A stretch of 64,000 nucleotides of DNA from Reticulitermes speratus (GCA_021186555.1 JAJKFL010000011.1:1019001-1083000); one strand, 5' to 3'; positions 45,109-57,449 are shown, counted from the first letter of the stretch. The notes: generated by a model from the sequence alone, not told the origin. Numbers and translations: made by a program.

Positions 45109-45684
45109 CGAGTAATCGTTGTCTATTTCAGGGTAATATCCTGATATTTGCCTGGACAGCCTGAGGAAAATATGGTTAAATATATTTCGGGTTAGCTGGA
45201 GGTTTAACTCCACGTGTTCATTTTTAATGAACTGACTTCTTTGGTGTTGTAGTTCTGCATGTATAAGATATTAGCAGACCTTGCAACAGGGGTGGCTGGG
45301 TTAGGCAGCTTTAACTGATTCAGTACGACAACTTACGTCGTTAGCGGCCTGTTGTTACTTGATACTGAAACAAAATAATTTATTTGCGCAAACCAAAACA
45401 GTAACTTTCGAAGTCTGACATTCATAGGCCTACTTTTGTCTGTCTGTTACAAAGCACAGGTTCTGAACTGACGTGTTCTTGTTACTATTAGCTGCAATAG
45501 TCATAGACTACCCTGCTTATCTTAATGACGATTAGGGATTAAAATGTGTGTTGCTTGAGACTATTACTTTAGGCTTTGCACATCGTCGCACTTTTGTGAA
45601 ACACCGTTTGGAAACGTGTCGATTTACACTCACGTGGACCAGTTTGTTCAGGACCTGTTTGTCAACCATGCACCATGGTCTGAG
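45109..45684. other. Nothing recognised
   Basis: No element or array. A 67-codon frame at 45548-45751 runs into the satellite and is not supported. Confidence 0.5.
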
Positions 45685-48600
45685 AGTAGCTGCACCTAGG
45701 GACCCTACAGACTACTTGTACCTAGGAATCCTACAAACTAGATGTACCTGAGGACCCTATATAGTAGCTGCACCTATGGACCCTACAGACTACTTGTACC
45801 TAGGAATCCTACAAACTAGATGTACCTGAGGACCCTATATAGTAGCTGCACCTATGGACCCTACAGACTACTTGTACCTTGGAATCCTACAAACTAGATG
45901 TACCTGAGGACCCTATATAGTAGCTGCACCTATGGACCCTACAGACTACTTGTACCTTGGAATCCTACAAAGCAGCTGTACCTAGGAATCCTACAAACTA
46001 GATGTACCTGAGGACCCTATATAGTAGCTGCACCTATGGACCCTACAGACTACTTGTACCTTGGAATCCTACAAAGCAGCTGTACCTAGGAATCCTACAA
46101 ACTAGATGTACCTGAGGACCCTATATAGTAGCTGCACCTATGGACCCTACAGACTACTTGTACCTTGGAATCCTACAAAGCAGCTTTACCTAGGGATCCT
46201 ACGAACTAGATGTACCTGAGGACCCTATATAGTAGATGTACCTAGGGACCCTACAGAATACTTGTACTTAGACCTCGGGATCCTACATAATATTTGTACC
46301 TACCAACCCTACAAAATAATTGTACCTAGGGATCCTACAAACTAGATGTACCTATGGACCCTACAGACTACTTGTACCTAGGAATCCTACAAAGCAGCTG
46401 TACCTAGGAATCCTACAAACTAGATGTACCTGAGGACCCTATATAGTAGCTGCACCTATGGACCCTACAGACTACTTGTACCTTGGAATCCTACAAAGCA
46501 GCTGTACCTAGGAATCCTACAAACTAGATGTACCTGAGGACCCTATATAGTAGCTGCACCTATGGACCCTACAGACTACTTGTACCTTGGAATCCTACAA
46601 AGCAGCTGTACCTAGGAATCCTACAAACTAGATGTACCTGAGGACCCTATATAGTAGCTGCACCTATGGACCCTACAGACTACTTGTACCTTGGAATCCT
46701 ACAAAGCAGCTGTACCTAGGAATCCTACAAACTAGATGTACCTGAGGACCCTATATAGTAGCTGCACCTATGGACCCTACAGACTACTTGTACCTTGGAT
46801 TCCTACAAAGCAGCTGTACCTAGGAATCCTACAAACTAGATGTACCTGAGGACCCTATATAGTAGCTGCACCTATGGACCCTACAGACTACTTGTACCTT
46901 GAATTCCTACAAAGCAGCTGTACCTAGGAATCCTACAAACTAGATGTACCTGAGGACCTATATAGTAGCTGCACCTATGGACCCTACAGACTACTTGTAC
47001 CTTGGAATACTACAAACTAGATGTACCTGAGGACCCTATATAGTAGCTGCACCTATGGACCCTACAGACTACTTGTACCTTGGATTCCTACAAAGCAGCT
47101 GTACCTAGGAATCCTACAAACTAGATGTACCTGAGGACCCTATATAGTAGCTGCACCTATGGACCCTACAGACTACTTGTACCTTGATTTCTACAAAGCA
47201 GCTGTACCTAGGAATCCTACAAACTAGATGTACCTGAGGACCTTATATAGTAGCTGCACCTAGGGACCCTACAGACTACTTGTACCTTGGAATACTACAA
47301 ACTAGATGTACCTGAGGACCCTATATAGTAGCTGCACCTATGGACCCTACAGACTACTTGTACCTTGGATTCCTACAAAGCAGCTGTACCTAGGAATCCT
47401 ACAAACTAGATGTACCTGAGGACCCTATATAGTAGCTGCACCTATGGACCCTACAGACTACTTGTACCTTGGATTCCTACAAAGCAGCTGTACCTAGGAA
47501 TCCTACAAACTAGATGTACCTGAGGACCCTATATAGTAGCTGCACCTATGGACCCTACAGACTACTTGTACCTTGGATTCCTACAAAGCAGCTGTACCTA
47601 GGAATCCTACAAACTAGATGTACCTGAGGACCCTATATAGTAGCTGCACCTATGGACCCTACAGACTACTTGTACCTTGGATTCCTACAAAGCAGCTGTA
47701 CCTAGGAATCCTACAAACTAGATGTACCTGAGGACCCTATATAGTAGCTGCACCTATGGACCCTACAGACTACTTGTACCTTGGATTCCTACAAAGCAGC
47801 TGTACCTAGGAATCCTACAAACTAGATGTACCTGAGGACCCTATATAGTAGCTGCACCTATGGACCCTACAGACTACTTGTACCTTGGAATCCTACAAAG
47901 CAGCTGTACCTAGGAATCCTACAAACTAGATGTACCTGAGGACCCTATATAGTAGATGTACCTAGGGACCCTACAGAATACTTGTACTTAGACCTCGGAA
48001 TCCTACATAATATTTGTACCTACCAACCCTACAAAATAATTGAACCTAGGGATCCTACAAACTAGATGTACCTGAGGACCCTATATAGTAGATGTACCTA
48101 GGGACCCTACAGAATACTTGTACTTAGACCTCGGGATCCTACATAATATTTGTACCTACCAACCCTACAAAATAATTGTACCTAGGAATCCTACAAACTA
48201 GATGTACCTGAGGACCCTATATAGTAGATGTACCTAGGGACCCTACAGAATACTTGTACTTAGACCTCGGGATCCTACATAATATTTGTACCTACCAACC
48301 CTACAAAATAATTGTACCTAGGAATCCTACAAACTAGATGTACCTGAGGACCCTATATAGTAGATGTACCTAGGGACCCTACAGAATACTTGTACTTAGA
48401 CCTCGGGATCCTACATAATATTTGTACCTACCAACCCTACAAAATAATTGTACCTAGGAATCCTACAAACTAGATGTACCTGAGGACCCTATATAGTAGA
48501 TGTACCTAGGGACCCTACAGAATACTTGTACTTAGACCTCGGGATCCTACATAATATTTGTACATACCAACCCTACAAAATAATTGTACCTAGGAATCCT

Positions 48601-49760
48601 ACAAACTAGATGTACCTGAGGACCCTATATAGTAGATGTACCTAGGGACCCTACAGAATACTTGTACTTAGACCTCGGGATCCTACATAATATTTGTACC
48701 TACCAACCCTACAGAATAATTGTACCTAGGGATCCTACAAACTAGATGTACCTGAGGACCCTATATATTAGATGTACCTAGGGACCCTACAGAATACTTG
48801 TACTTAGACCTCGGGATCCTACATAATATTTGTACCTACCAACCCTACAAAATAATTGTACCTAGGAATCCTACAAACTAGATGTACCTGAGGACCCTAT
48901 ATAGTAGATGTACCTAGGACCCTACAGAATACTTGTACTTAGACCTCGGGATCCTACATAATATTTGTACCTACCAACCCTACAAAATAATTGTACCTAG
49001 GGATCCAACAAACTAGATGTACCTGAGGACCCTAAATATTAGATGTACCTAGGGACCCTACAGAATACTTGTACTTAGACGTCGGGATCCTACATAATAT
49101 TTGTACCTACCAACCCTACGAAATAATTGTACCTTGGGATCCTACAAACTAGATGTACCTGAGGACCTTATATAGTAGCTTTGCCTAGGCATCCTATGTA
49201 ATAACTGTAGCTGCACCTAGGGACCCTATATATTAACTGTACCTAAAGATCTTACACGCTACATGTACCTAAGGACCCTATATATTAACTGTACCTAAAG
49301 ATCCTACACGCTACATGTACCTAAGGACCCTATATATTAACTGTACCTAAAGATCTTACACGCTACATGTACCTAAGGACCCTATATATTAACTGTACCT
49401 AAAGATCCTACACGCTACATGTACCTAAGGACCCTGTACAGCAGTTGTACCTAGCAACCATATAGAACAGTTGTACCTAGGAATTTAACATAGTAGCTGT
49501 ACCTAAGGACCATATATATTAGCTGTGCCTAGGGATCCTACAAATTAACAGTACCTAGGTATCCTATATAGCAGCTGTACTTAGGGACCCTGTAGAACAG
49601 CTAGGAAATCTACAAAGTAACTGTACACACAGATCTTATAAATAGTTGTAACTGAGGACTTTATATAGAAGCCGTACGTAGACACCCTATATAGTAACCG
49701 TACCTACAAACTCTACACAGTAGCTGTACCTAGGAGTCCTACACGTCTACTGGCTGTACT
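45685..49760. repeat. 4-kb higher-order satellite of 26-bp monomers
   Basis: The basic monomer is 26 bp, of the form TAGNTGTACCTNGG…CCTACANAC. From 45760 it is arranged as a 78-bp trimer, then mostly as a 104-bp tetramer (to about 47950). After that it is a 136-bp pentamer in which one monomer carries a 6-bp insertion ('acttagacctcggg'), to about 49170. A 52-bp dimer ('ctacatgtacctaaggaccc' and 'taactgtacctaaagatcc') repeats about four times near 49250-49430. The right edge (49440-49760) is made of strongly diverged monomers. One pentamer block sits inside the tetramer zone at about 46220-46350. Confidence 0.95.
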
Positions 49761-50001
49761 TAGGGATACTATAAATAGGATTTAACTCGCTCAATAACGG
49801 AAAGAGAGCCAATTTCCGGAACGAGTGGTTTGACAAAAGGAACGTAAGTGCTGGATGAAGTATTAAAGACCGTTGTTAATGTGTCACATTATGGTCAAAA
49901 CCTTCAAACTTTTTAATTTAAACAAGGCCACTAGGCGCTCAGTGTGACAAGCTTCACGTGACACTGCATGCAAAGTCGCAGCACTACTTACAACATATGT
50001 G

Positions 50002-50314
50002 TAAAGCCGTGTATCGACTGCGCGCGGCTGCCGCAGAGGCAATGTTCGTTGCTTTGCCTCGCAAAGTCGAAACCATGTTGCCGCGCGCGGCAGAACGAAC
50101 ACTGCCGCGCGCGAACTTGCCGCGTGTCGAGCCAAAGCGGAGCGGTTTTTTGACCCGCGGCAAAGAGATTTCAGGACTGAGGAACAGCGTCGATCAACAG
50201 CCGCGCGCGGCTGCCGCGCTCGATGCTGGGTAAACACGAACACGGACAAACGAACGAGTTTGCCGCGCACGAACAGCTGCGCGCGGCAGCCGCGCGCAAT
50301 CGATACACGGCTTA
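50002..50314. mobile_element. GC-rich MITE with 33-bp inverted ends
   Basis: TAAAGCCGTGTATCGACTGC and its mirror TTAAGCCGTGTATCGATTGC continue as GCGCGGCTGCCGC. The interior is dense in CGCGCG and CCGCG. Possible 9-bp target duplication ACATATGTG (49993-50001) and ACATAAATG (50315-50323). The 147-codon minus-strand frame across it is a by-product of its composition. Confidence 0.8.
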
Positions 50315-50664
50315 ACATAAATGTCACGTGCCTTAGGGAATAAACAAGGTAATCTGAAACTGATGCAGTGACATATTTATGCAGGGACCAAGAGTCCTAC
50401 AGGAATGTCCCCCTCTTTGTCAAGGTTAGACACGTTAGACACGTTACTCCCACCTCCGATTCTAGGCCTATTGGCCTCCCAAAGAGCAAAAACTGTAGCA
50501 CTGTACGTAAATGTTCTTTTCGCCACTTTTCTGATGGATGTTTTGGGCAAGCTGAGGAGATCTGTAATGATTTGGTCAATACAAACTGCGTTACTTGGTG
50601 TGTAAGGCGATTCCGGAAGTACTGAGTCTAACAAGCAACTTGCACAGTCGACTGACTGCAGGGT

Positions 50665-50880
50665 AAAGTGGCCGTCAACTGACTAGACTACGGGCTGGAC
50701 GATCTGCGGTTCGATACCCCGGCAACACCAAGAAATTTTCTCTTTTCCAGTACATCAACCAGCCTTTATTGAACAGGCACCGGGAGTAAAGCAGCCAGGG
50801 CGTGAAATTGACCGCTCAACTTAATCTAGTGCCACGGTTAAGGGTGGAGCTATACCTCCACTAGATAACATAAGAAACAA
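50665..50880 (+). mobile_element. Type A-related SINE, decayed
   Basis: B-box-like GCGGTTCGATACCCCGG, then 'aagaaattttctcttttcca', 'accagcctttattgaacagg', 'ccagggcgtgaaattgacc' and 'ggtggagctatacctccac', in the type A order. Confidence 0.65.
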
Positions 50881-51045
50881 CAGGTATGTCATTCAAGTTA
50901 TCAAAATTATTAATATGTACAAGATACGTAAGATAATGGTTTTCAACTTCTAAATTTACTTCATTTACAGTAATACACAGAACCACGATTCTCCAAATAT
51001 CCAACGACATGCGGTGCTAAAGACTCTCCACCATGTATACACAAC

Positions 51046-51116
51046 GTGACAAGTTCAGTGACAGTGCACGATATATCTCACAACAAGTTCAGTGACAGTG
51101 CACGATATATCTCACA
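51046..51116. repeat. 34-bp tandem duplication
   Basis: 'acaagttcagtgacagtgca' followed by 'cgatatatctcac' occurs twice in a row. Confidence 0.9.
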
Positions 51117-51264
51117 TTTTAATATTCATCCATTTCAGTTTTATCATTTCAACATACGGTGCTTACAGGTGATACCGTAAATAGCAGGAGTGAAAGTGGT
51201 GAATTGCATTGCGTGTGCTGACAGAGGAACGCATGGACGTGTTTTGAAAAGTACAATTCTGTGA

Positions 51265-51307
51265 CCCCCTGATGATGGTTTTTTGAAAACCGAAACATAT
51301 GTACGGG
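51265..51307 (+). ncRNA. Hammerhead-like motif
   Basis: CCCC precedes CTGATGA (51269-51275), then one T, a 6-bp stem GGTTTT/AAAACC with loop TTG, GAA, ACATATGT (self-complementary, 51295-51302), A, and CGGG, which can pair with CCCC after skipping the first C. Confidence 0.5.
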
Positions 51308-51484
51308 CCTTTTAGACGATTTTAAAGAAACCTTATATTGTTTTTTTTTAAATGTGCATGTAGTTGGTAGTGAGACATTGTTCTTCATATATTTCACAAA
51401 TATCACCAATCCATACGACAACCGGAAGTTCTATACAATTTGCTGTACTCTTTCTTTATCTTAGTATTAGTATTTGCTATCAAT

Positions 51485-51735
51485 AATCTGACGCCGGGCT
51501 ACAGTGACTGCGCCAGCCGCGGTGCGTTTCCCAGTACAGTTAATACATTTTTCTTTCTCCAAAAATCTAAACCGGTTCTGGGGCTCCTGGAGCCTCGTAT
51601 TCGCTGTCCTCGGGGTTTATCGGCCGAGGCGAGTAACCTACCGCTCACCTCCATCCAGTGCCGAGGTTAAGAATGAGCGGAGCTATACTTCCACTCCGTC
51701 TTTATGTCTTCATGGCCTTCACAGGGACAACCTTA
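51485..51735 (+). mobile_element. Type A SINE, decayed
   Basis: The 5' part is poorly preserved. 'ttctggggctcctggagcct', 'cctaccgctcacctccatcc', 'agtgccgaggttaagaatg' and 'ggagctatacttccactcc' follow the type A body. Confidence 0.6.
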
Positions 51736-51799
51736 CACACAGCAAATCAATCCCTGTACAAGCCTGAGCAGGTCTTCAGGGTTCCAGGAGGTTGAGGCT

Positions 51800-52016
51800 C
51801 CCAGATTTCCAGACAATTTGTCAGCCCTATGCACCGGCTGGCTTTACCCTCTATAAAACATTCCTGGTACTCATTTCTGATAGAGGCTGAGTCGACCCTA
51901 GGGCCATAGTGCGGCCGGAAAGATTAAGTCAATGAAAGCTTCCAATGACATCATCGGGAATCGAACCCGTGACCTTACGGCTTGTAGCCAACTGCGCCAC
52001 CGCATACCCCCTTATT
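51800..52016 (-). mobile_element. tRNA-derived SINE
   Basis: The minus strand reads GGGGTATGCGGTGGCGCAGT, TGGCTACAAGCCGTAAGG and TCACGGGTTCGATTCCCG, a good tRNA-like head with A and B boxes. The body continues with 'atgatgtcattggaagctt' and 'cctagggtcgactcagcc'. Confidence 0.75.
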
Positions 52017-52022
52017 TACTGT

Positions 52023-52024
52023 TA

Positions 52025-52056
<32 letters not shown>

Positions 52057-52150
52057 CATGGCTTGACAGTCCTATATGGGCTTGGGCCTCCTCTTTCCGA
52101 GGTTACTTGGTCTTGTGCATTTGTGGCAGTCAGTGACCAGCTCACTGGCA
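52023..52150 (-). mobile_element. SINE type D, 5'-truncated, with (TTA)n tail
   Basis: A (TAA)n run at 52027-52055 on the plus strand is followed by 'ccatggcttgacagtcctat', 'atgggcttgggcctcctc' and 'tttccgaggttacttggtc', matching the tail half of the complete copy at 60537-60946. Confidence 0.75.
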
Positions 52151-52560
52151 TTTACTGTTAGTAGTTATCTTAAAATCAGGGCATTGCAATACACAGTTTA
52201 ACCTTCCCAGTAGAGATTTGGCAGTAAAGTTTGCATACGTGAAAGAATTAGAACATCGCACCAAGCTAAAATTCCATCAAGTGTGAAAAAAATAACATTT
52301 CGAAAAGGAAGCAACTCGTTAGCCAAATCTATTGTGAAAACGAATGACTGAAGCTCAAACGAAATCACCCTTTGCAGTTTCTACTTCCCAGTTCCGTTTC
52401 TATAAAACATATTGTTTCCTTTCGTCTCTCTTGTCGCTAATGATTTTTTAATATCAGTAATTTAGTTATGACAATTACAAACAAAACCACATTAGCATAA
52501 GTTTCAACCAATATTAACAAATTTATTAAAATAACATTAACTTAATCTCCAGGAGTATCT
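52151..52560. other. Nothing recognised
   Basis: AT-rich, no feature. Confidence 0.5.
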
Positions 52561-52564
52561 TCAT

Positions 52565-52948
52565 TGTATTATCTTCATTTTAGTATCTTCATTGTAGTAT
52601 CTTCATTTTAGTATCTTCATTGTAGTATCTTCATTTTAGTATCTTCATTTTAGTATCTTCATTTTAGTATCTTCATTTTAGTATCTTCATTTTAGTATCT
52701 TCATTTTAGTATCTTAATTTTAGTATCTTCATTGTAGTATCTTCATTGTAGTATATTCATTGTAGTATCTTCATTGTAGTATCTTCATTGTAGTATCTTC
52801 ATTGTAGTATCATCATTTTAGTATCTTCATTTTAGTATCTTCATTTTAGTATCTTCATTTTAGTATCTTAATTTTAGTATCTTCATTTTAGTATCTTAAT
52901 TTTAGTATCTTAATTGTAGTATCTTCATTGTAGTATCTTCATTGTAGT
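52565..52948. repeat. Minisatellite, 14 bp x 27
   Basis: The unit is 'agtatcttcattttagtatc'-type (14 bp: AGTATCTTCATTTT) with TTTT/TTGT variants in runs. Confidence 0.96.
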
Positions 52949-53876
52949 ACCCATACTTATACAGAATGTACATTTTACCGTTATCCTCAGCATCGCAGCT
53001 GTCACCGGACGTCTCGGCGGATGCAGACTTCCTATGCGATAAAGCTGCCATACTCGGGGTAAAGACAAAGATGACATCCTGTACAATTCTTTATAAAGGA
53101 CGCTCATAGAATAAAAATTAATATTGCATGAAGCTTATACCAGAAATATAGATGAGTGATAAATAATAAGGAGAAACTGTTAATAGGTAAGATCATTGTG
53201 GTTTAACATGCGTTTTATAACATCGGTCCGGAAAAAGAAAGTTAGTATCTGTCAACATTTGTAGGGTTATACAGCCCCAAACAGCGACGTTAGAGCTTTC
53301 GTCTAAAAGGTATCGCGACCTGAAACGTCGACACCTACACTGTTTATCATCCGTTACATTTTTAAAGTGGCGTTTCCATGGCTGGACTTTCAACAGATTA
53401 TTTTGAACCATTCATTATGTACAAAACATACGAATAGTTTAACAACCTCGGAGTGTTTAGCAATGTAAAATCTATCGTTTGGTACATTTATGAGGCATAA
53501 ATAAATGGCGAAACACTGTAGCAGAGGTCTTTTACTGAAGCGGAAAAAAAGAAAAATTTGGTCTCTTTACCCTACTTCAATAAGGTAGATCTGTTAACAC
53601 TGTTCCAACATTTACGTATCTCTTGTAAAACACATAACGGGATTCTTAAAGGTTCTGCACATTTACGAGTCAGTTGACATTTTGTGAAAACATATTTTCA
53701 TCTCAGTGTTCATCACACAATCACCTGAAGGCATAACATTTCATACAAACATTAAAAGCGTCCAAAACATAGCTGGAAAGCAGACGAGAAAGATAAATGG
53801 GGTCACCAGAATAAAGAGAAGAAAAAATGATGGATTAAAAACAGAAGAATCAAAGAGCGAAAACAAGAAAATTTAC
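52949..53876. other. Nothing recognised
   Basis: No element ends, arrays or convincing coding frames. Confidence 0.5.
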
Positions 53877-54003
53877 GTTCAATAAACACCAACTAATGCG
53901 CATTAACTTTTTCACAATAGATTATTCTTAAATTTTAATTCTTGAATTTTAAGAATAAACTATTGTGAAAATGTTTATGTGCATTAGTTGGTGTTTATTG
54001 AAC
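53877..54003. mobile_element. Hairpin MITE, about 127 bp
   Basis: GTTCAATAAACACCAACTAA at the left is the inverse of the right end, and the match continues through 'gttaactttttcacaatag' to the centre with few mismatches. The whole unit can fold into one hairpin. Confidence 0.8.
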
Positions 54004-54154
54004 ATATCTAATTGAAAATGCACGGTAAATAAAACGTTAAGAAAATTTACGGGAAAGGGACGATTAAAATAACCGCGAATATTAGTGTATTAGACTATTA
54101 TGGTGTCTATAGTCCTGTCACTGTGTGGAATCTCACACTGGAACTCACAAGGTA

Positions 54155-54285
54155 AAGAGCTTGATGTCTTCTCTCTTCTGGCATGTTACGGCTTGGCCTT
54201 TTAAAATTGGATCGATATGCTATCCCGAAACGTCAGTAACAAATTATCCAAGCTGCGTAACATCCCACAAGAAAGAAGACCTCAT
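54155..54285 (+). mobile_element. Penelope-like remnant with hammerhead-like motif
   Basis: The arms 'gatgtcttctctcttctgg' plus 'catgttacg' and the inverse at 54249-54281 match the arms of the 3031-3172 element. The loop carries a plus-strand motif with stem GGAT/ATCC and CGAAACGTC (54226-54234). The CTGAAGA part is degenerate. Confidence 0.5.
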
Positions 54286-54619
54286 TTGCACCGCGGCGAA
54301 AACCTGAAATCACGGTACACGGGTTCATTCAAGCATTCTAGAACTCAGCATTTGTTGAGGGTCTGTCTTTTATCGTCACACCGAACACGGCAGCTTTACC
54401 GCATAGAAATACTGCCGCCCACCGGGCAAAAATGTATTGTATATACGGGTCTTTTAAACATCGCAGTCTACCAACAATCTTGCCCGGAACTGTCCTCGAA
54501 GTGCGTGAACTGTGAACAATGCCCGTCGCCAGATCGCAGTCAATAACAGCTCGGCAGGCGTCTGTCTTGAAACTCGCCGCCAAAACAATCTGATACAACC
54601 CAAAGAAACGAACAAAGCA

Positions 54620-55345
54620 ACACACGTCTCAAATTACAGCAACATAATTCAACTGCAGTTTATCCACAACAGTACAACACACACGTCTCAAATTACAGCA
54701 ACATAATTCAACTGCAGTTTATCCACAACAGTACAACAAAGCAACACACGTCTCAAATTACAGCAACATAATTCAACTGCAGTTTATCCACAACAGTACA
54801 ACAAAGCAACACACGTCTCAAATTACAGCAACATAATTCAACTGCAGTTTATCCACAACAGTACAACAAAACAACACACGTCTCAAATTACAGCAACATA
54901 ATTCAACTGCAGTTTATCCACAACAGTACAACACACACGTCTCAAATTACAGCAACATAATTCAACTGCAGTTTATCCACAACAGTACAACAAAGCAACA
55001 CACGTCTCAAATTACAGCAACATAATTCAACTGCAGTTTATCCACAACAGTACAACAAACAACACACGTCTCAAATTACAGCAACATAATTCAACTGCAG
55101 TTTATCCACAACAGTACAACAAAACAACACAGGTCTCAAATTACAGCAACATAATTCAACTGCAGTTTATCCACAACAGTACAACAAACAACACACGTCT
55201 CAAATTACAGCAACATAATTCAACTGCAGTTTATCCACAACAGTACAACAAAACAACACAGGTCTCAAATTACAGCAACATAATTCAACTGCAGTTTATC
55301 CACAACAGTACAACAAAGCAACATAATTCAACTGCAGTTTATCCA
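54620..55345. repeat. Minisatellite, 65 bp x 11
   Basis: The unit contains 'cgtctcaaattacagcaaca', 'taattcaactgcagtttatc' and 'cacaacagtacaac' with a length-variable 'aaagcaacaca' joint (58-65 bp). Confidence 0.95.
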
Positions 55346-55734
55346 CAACATTACAACTCGGGAGGACGGAGCGGAAAACTTCTAGCATTGTATCGGTTTA
55401 AAATTGAGCCGGGATATCGTCATTCAAAAATTCCTCGATTTATTCCGTCTCTCGGATTACTTCTCAGAATAGAACATTGAAATAAGTCACGGCCGCATCC
55501 TTAAAACTCTTAATGTCCTCACCAGTTACCATTTTCCCAATTTGATGTGAAGTTAAGGTCAGAATTTCATCAAGTCATTCACACTGTAGCATCCCACTGA
55601 AATTAACACTAAACTGACACCGCCGACTGCGTTAACTATTACACATGCAAAAAAACGCCGTCACTCTATCAACGCCAACTTTATACCACTGAATAATAAA
55701 CATAATATATATACCCTAACTGCACAGATCCACA
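55346..55734. other. Nothing recognised
   Basis: No feature seen. Confidence 0.5.
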
Positions 55735-55905
55735 TCGGCCCCGAGGCTCACCCAGCCTCCTGCACAATAGGTACTGGGGCGCCTTCCTGGGGGTAAAGCG
55801 GCCGGGGCGTAGCTAGCGCAAACGTTGAAGACAGGGCAGTGCTATATGTCTACCCTCTTTGTGCCTTAATGGCATGTTACAGGGTGACCTTAACCTTTAA
55901 CTTCG
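55735..55905 (+). mobile_element. Type A SINE, 3' part
   Basis: 'ccccgaggctcacccagcc', 'gcgccttcctgggggtaaag', 'cggccggggcgtagctagcg' and 'cttaatggcatgttacaggg' follow the type A body with a deletion of the 'gttgaccacccaccc' segment. Confidence 0.75.
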
Positions 55906-56275
55906 CACACTACAATACACTGAGGTGTGCCAGACTGTAAGATAAGCGGAAATAACGCAATATGTCACAAAGACAGCACATTAAGTTGCGCAAAATGTAT
56001 GGATAACGAATAATGAGGGCAATTTTAGGTTAATTACAATGAGATAATTTGAGTGATATAAAGTGCCATGACGTATGGATTAACATATTTTGAGGATTTC
56101 ACTAACACCAATGTACACGTCGACATGTTAGCAGTAACAAACACCAGTAATCACGACACCGACAAATACAAATACGTACAAACTAAGAACACTTTGTCTT
56201 AAAGCACACACATATCTATAAGCACTGTATTTTACGAAACTTACAAGCACACATATTTTGCTGTCACTATTTATC

Positions 56276-56515
56276 ACTCTGCCGATCCCGGTGACCGCGC
56301 GGTCTTAAGGCGCAGGTCTGCGGCGGATTGACTGTTCCGATCGCGGGTTCGAATCCCGCCAACGGCACGGATGTTCTTGTCTGTTTGTTGTGTGTTATCA
56401 GGTAGCGGCCTCTGCGACGAGCTGATCACTCGTTCAGAGGAGTCATACCGGGTATGTGTGTGTGTGTGTGATCTAGAAACCTCAACAGTGAGGCGGCCTA
56501 GGCGCGAGTTGGGCC
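56276..56515 (+). mobile_element. tRNA-derived SINE, type B, plus strand
   Basis: The head is 'ctgccgatcccggtgaccgc' with B box GCGGGTTCGAATCCCGCC, then 'acggatgttcttgtctg', 'gtagcggcctctgcgacg' and 'agaggagtcataccgggt', a (TG)n run and a tail 'aacctcaacagtgagg'. Confidence 0.82.
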
Positions 56516-56590
56516 GCAGCGCCACACAAAAGGAAGTATCAGTCTACTGTAATCCTGTGCAGTGCTACTTGTTGAGCGGTAAATGCATAC

Positions 56591-56621
56591 CTGATGACGA
56601 TTTGTATTGACCGAAACATGC
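56591..56621 (+). ncRNA. Hammerhead-like motif, second family, weak
   Basis: CTGATGA, C, a poorly paired stem, then CCGAAACATGC, parallel to 41757-41788 and followed by similar text ('tggatattt', 'ctattggtaccg'). Confidence 0.35.
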
Positions 56622-56789
56622 TGGATATTTAAAAGTGGTACACTATTGGTACCGAGACAGTGTGCCTTCATATGAATTACATAAGCTGTTACCACCTTTT
56701 CAGAGGTACCTGCTACTTCCATCTCCGGATTATGATTTCTACCCTGAAAGTGGATGCATCACGTAAAGGTGTCCCTGTGCACGCTATGG

Positions 56790-57055
56790 CATATGGAGTG
56801 CGGATTGCCTTTTCCCTTATTCTTAACCTCATTAGTTTCACACCTCGGCCGTTTTACCCCTGGAAAAATCCTACGGTACCCATTGAATAGGCACATGTTT
56901 GGTACCCAGATCCTGGCTGGACTTTTCGGAGGACAGAGAAATGCCTTGCCAATGCCAGAATTCGAACCAGGGCTCCTCGGTCATCCATCCGGCAGCCTAG
57001 TCACGTTACTACTCAAAGAGCAGGTTTCTCCGAAACTACTTGTTTTCAAAGCTGG
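56790..57055 (-). mobile_element. Type A-related SINE, minus strand, decayed
   Basis: The minus strand has B-box-like CCTGGTTCGAATTCTGG, then text mirroring 'ggtaccgggtctctttccc' and 'ggggtaaaacggccgagg'. Confidence 0.55.
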
Positions 57056-57127
57056 ACAACAGTAAGTCAGGACACCTACACTGTACGAGGATATCGTTAC
57101 AGATGAAATATATTGATCCTTACGTAT

Positions 57128-57262
57128 ATTATCTGACAACTGTTCGTCACTTCACGCTGTCACTCCGCCAAGCGTGTAAACGGTCGGAATAGTGGGCTAC
57201 GTTAAAACGATAAATGAGTCGGCAGGAAGTGGCTACTGACAGTTTTCAGATACGATAATGAC
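57128..57262. mobile_element. Short MITE, same family as 3988-4102
   Basis: The ends TTATCTGACAACTGTTCG and inverted GTATCTGAAAACTGTCAG are both followed by CACTTC. Confidence 0.6.
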
Positions 57263-57449
57263 CCTTATACTGATAGGATAACCCAGTGACTAGTGGAGAG
57301 TTTAAGCCTAATACGTGAAGTTCATAATTTTTAAACTCCTTTGATGTAAGGTGGGCTAATGGCTGTTCAGCTTCTCAACATCTTGCACCAGATTTTTCAT
57401 ATTTAAATTCAATGTACAGATGAAATTATTTCATATGTCTTTCATTCTT

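Noticed and set aside
45685-49760. Regular repeats resembling a CRISPR array
   Set aside because: Units are contiguous head-to-tail satellites without unique spacers, and the host gene is an insect sodium channel.
49884-50327. 147-codon minus-strand frame
   Set aside because: It spans the GC-rich MITE, where stop codons are rare because of composition. No domain is recognisable.
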